Below are positions 7,070 through 8,224 of a stretch of DNA of 8,224 nucleotides, one piece after another. The position numbers were made by a program, and so were the translations under genes. The DNA comes from Woeseiaceae bacterium (GTDB lineage Bacteria > Acidobacteriota > Vicinamibacteria > Vicinamibacterales > UBA823): assembly GCA_002696705.1 (NCBI GenBank), contig NZSH01000015.1, forward strand, positions 32,022 to 40,245, given 5' to 3'. The notes below the pieces were generated by a model that saw only the letters and a list, made by a program, of their open reading frames with translations, did no database searches and was not told the DNA's origin. Position 1 is the stretch's first letter. Every line of letters starts with the position of its first letter.

Positions 7070-7087
7070 ATTAGGTGTTAACCTAAT
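7070..7087. repeat. perfect inverted repeat ATTAGGT-GTTA-ACCTAAT before rplU
   Basis: Seven-base arms at 7070-7076 and 7081-7087 are separated by 4 nt; the centre itself contains the palindrome GTTAAC. A third related half-site, CCTGAT, lies at 7061-7066. It sits 8 bp upstream of the -10-like TATAGT at 7095-7100, where the -35 element would be. This position fits a transcription-factor site or a leader hairpin; no T-run follows it. Confidence 0.55.
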
Positions 7088-7094
7088 AGATTCA

Positions 7095-7100
7095 TATAGT
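7095..7100 (+). promoter_or_regulatory. candidate -10 box for rplU-rpmA
   Basis: TATAGT matches five of six consensus bases, 57 nt before the rplU start. No convincing -35 hexamer stands at 16-18 bp; that space holds the ATTAGGT inverted repeat instead, which could mean activator dependence or that the box is not real. Confidence 0.3.
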
Positions 7101-7143
7101 TGATTATGGGGCCTCTAGAGAAAGCCTCGATAATTTGAGCAGT

Positions 7144-7149
7144 AAGGAG
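7144..7149 (+). promoter_or_regulatory. ribosome binding site deciding the rplU TTG start
   Basis: AAGGAG stands 8 nt before TTG 7158. An in-frame TAA at 7143-7145 rules out any earlier start, so the TTG is the real initiation codon. Confidence 0.8.
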
Positions 7150-7157
7150 TAGCAAGC

Positions 7158-7475
7158 TTGTACGCAATTATTAAAAGTGGTGGCCGGCAACTTAAAGTGG
7201 CACCGGGCAGTTTGGTTACAGTGGACCGACTACCCGATGACCCTGGCCAGGAAGTGAACTTCGATCGTGTGCTGCTCGTCGAAAAGGACGGCGGTGAGAT
7301 TGTGGCTGGAACACCTTACGTTCCTAATGCGAGTGTATTAGGAGTTGTTGATGCTGAAATCCAAGGGCCAAAAATTCGTGTGTTCAAGAAAAAGCGTCGT
7401 AAGGGATACCGGCGCACACAAGGACATCGTAGTATCTTGACGCGCATTCGAGTCAAGGACATCATCGTTAAATAA
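7158..7475 (+). CDS. rplU: 50S ribosomal protein L21
   Basis: A 105-residue protein of normal bL21 length. It begins [17 protein letters not shown], the standard L21 N-terminus, and ends with the basic rRNA-binding segment [16 protein letters not shown] (about residues 77-92) and TRIRVKDI. L21 binds 23S rRNA and contacts L20 in the large subunit. Initiation is at TTG 7158, fixed by AAGGAG 8 nt upstream and an in-frame stop just before that. It is followed after 34 bp by rpmA. The prp (ysxB) protease gene found between rplU and rpmA in Firmicutes is absent. The 197-bp upstream leader may hold its promoter. Confidence 0.97.
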   Translation: MYAIIKSGGRQLKVAPGSLVTVDRLPDDPGQEVNFDRVLLVEKDGGEIVAGTPYVPNASVLGVVDAEIQGPKIRVFKKKRRKGYRRTQGHRSILTRIRVKDIIVK

Positions 7476-7509
7476 ACGTTCCGATGAGACCTTCGAACCA
7501 GATTTAGTC

Positions 7510-7770
7510 ATGGCACATAAAAAAGGACAGGGAAGCTCTCGTAACGGTCGTGACAGCAACGCACAGCGTCTTGGTGTGAAGCGATTCGATGGGAATATCG
7601 TGACTGGTGGCTCCATTCTTGTTCGCCAGAGGGGACGCCGATTCAGACCGGGGCTGAATGTCGGCGTTGGAAAGGATGATACGATTTTCGCCAAAATTGA
7701 TGGTCGTGTTCGCTTTCAAGATCACGGTCGACGGGGTCGGGTAATTAGCGTACTTCCTACCGATTCCTGA
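7510..7770 (+). CDS. rpmA: 50S ribosomal protein L27
   Basis: An 86-residue bL27 of normal length. It starts [19 protein letters not shown] and continues with [33 protein letters not shown] and IDGRVRF, all family hallmarks. Its flexible N-terminus reaches the peptidyl-transferase centre and stabilises tRNA ends. It begins directly with MAHKK and has no cleavable N-terminal extension of the Firmicutes type, consistent with the missing prp gene. Only a poor Shine-Dalgarno-like GATGAG is seen well upstream of ATG 7510, so translation may depend on coupling with rplU, 34 bp away. Confidence 0.98.
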   Translation: MAHKKGQGSSRNGRDSNAQRLGVKRFDGNIVTGGSILVRQRGRRFRPGLNVGVGKDDTIFAKIDGRVRFQDHGRRGRVISVLPTDS

Positions 7771-7798
7771 TTGACGAAAAGCATCCGTATCATTTGGT

Positions 7799-7804
7799 TA
7801 TAAT
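7799..7804 (+). promoter_or_regulatory. candidate -10 box before obgE
   Basis: A perfect TATAAT hexamer lies in the 68-bp gap between rpmA and obgE, 34 nt before the obgE ATG. TTGACG at 7771-7776, directly after the rpmA stop, would be a good -35 but the spacing is 22 bp, too long for a standard promoter. It may be an internal promoter that lets obgE be expressed separately. Confidence 0.35.
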
Positions 7805-7838
7805 CCTAGGTTAATTTGGACTGCGTGCGAATTTCTTC

Positions 7839-8224
7839 ATGTTCGTCGACGAAGTCGACATTCAAGTAACGGCGGGAGATGGTGGTCGAGGCTGTCTAAG
7901 TTTTCGACGCGAGAAGTTCATTCCGCGTGGAGGACCTGACGGAGGTGATGGTGGAAACGGAGGCTCGATCTTTCTTGTCGCAAGTTCTCACGTTAACACA
8001 CTGATTAAATATCGCTTCCATCCAGAGCACAGAGCACGACGAGGGTCTCACGGTGAAGGTTCAAACCGCTCAGGTCGTAACGGCATCGATATTGAATTAG
8101 AAGTTCCAACCGGTACAACAGTCTTAGAACAAATTGATCAGGATTACCACCAACTCGTTGACCTGACGGAGGTAGGCCAGCGTGCCCTCATAGCACGCGG
8201 TGGTCAAGGAGGTCGAGGTAACGC
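7839..8224 (+). CDS. obgE: GTPase Obg (CgtA), N-terminal part (3' end outside window)
   Basis: The open frame from ATG 7839 runs off the window after 128 full codons. It covers most of the Obg fold, the glycine-rich N-terminal domain: MFVDEVDIQVTAGDGG, SFRREKFIPRGGPDGGDGG, GSIFLVA, HGEGSNRSGRNG, VPTGTTV and the ARGGQGGRGN turn are visible. The GTPase domain (G1-G5) lies downstream and is not seen. Obg is an essential large-subunit assembly GTPase that also binds (p)ppGpp and links ribosome state to stress. The ATG is chosen because it matches the family's N-terminus and no other start lies between it and the in-frame TAA at 7812. No clear ribosome binding site is present. Confidence 0.97.
   Translation, partial: MFVDEVDIQVTAGDGGRGCLSFRREKFIPRGGPDGGDGGNGGSIFLVASSHVNTLIKYRFHPEHRARRGSHGEGSNRSGRNGIDIELEVPTGTTVLEQIDQDYHQLVDLTEVGQRALIARGGQGGRGN

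Noticed and set aside
7807..7814. TAGGTTAA near obgE, the reverse complement of an 8-mer in the rplU inverted repeat (7078-7085)
   Set aside because: An 8-base match in AT-rich sequence is easily chance, and the flanking bases differ.
1..8224. Search for tRNA, CRISPR, insertion sequence and dif-like sites
   Set aside because: No T-loop/anticodon pattern, spaced repeat array, transposase or convincing dif core was seen by eye on either strand.

Overview
The window is a chromosomal, housekeeping-type region from a bacterium of moderate GC content. trmFO (the folate-dependent tRNA m5U54 methyltransferase, absent from Gammaproteobacteria, which use TrmA) sits between topA and xerC, and the topoisomerase carries five zinc-ribbon repeats. 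The sequence style of L27, TopA and the TPR/lipoprotein pair recalls Acidobacteriota (Vicinamibacteria-like). That assignment is inference from memory of family sequences; a deltaproteobacterial or related lineage is not excluded. There are no insertion sequences, tRNAs, rRNAs, CRISPR arrays or phage genes.

Layout. (1) Positions 1-495 (+): 3' end of an ABC-F ATPase gene, with the end of its second ATPase domain and a C-terminal coiled coil. (2) Positions 523-5335 (-): a block transcribed leftward, topA -> trmFO -> xerC. trmFO and xerC overlap by 29 bp; topA and trmFO are 87 bp apart. xerC converges on the ABC-F gene with a 27-bp gap. (3) Positions 5336-5849: about 514 bp without a gene between divergent units. 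It is AT-rich and contains several inverted and direct repeats, plus candidate promoters for both directions. (4) Positions 5850-6960 (+): a two-gene translationally coupled unit, a small secreted TPR protein (TTG start, strong Shine-Dalgarno) and an uncharacterised lipoprotein whose start lies inside the TPR gene. (5) Positions 6961-7157: a 197-bp leader with a perfect 7-bp inverted repeat. (6) Positions 7158-8224 (+): rplU (TTG start), rpmA and the 5' part of obgE, the widely conserved L21-L27-Obg cluster.

How the genes fit together. The leftward block covers DNA topology (TopA), tRNA T-loop modification (TrmFO) and chromosome dimer resolution (XerC), a gene neighbourhood also known from Firmicutes and other phyla. 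The rightward ribosomal block supplies two 50S proteins and the Obg GTPase, which acts in late 50S assembly and stress signalling. The TPR/lipoprotein pair is the only part without a clear known function; it looks like an envelope-associated pair with a possible CsgG/LpoB-like alpha/beta fold.

I found no convincing new multi-gene system. The items most worth a second look are the TPR/lipoprotein pair, the repeat-rich divergent intergenic region before it, and the inverted repeat in front of rplU.
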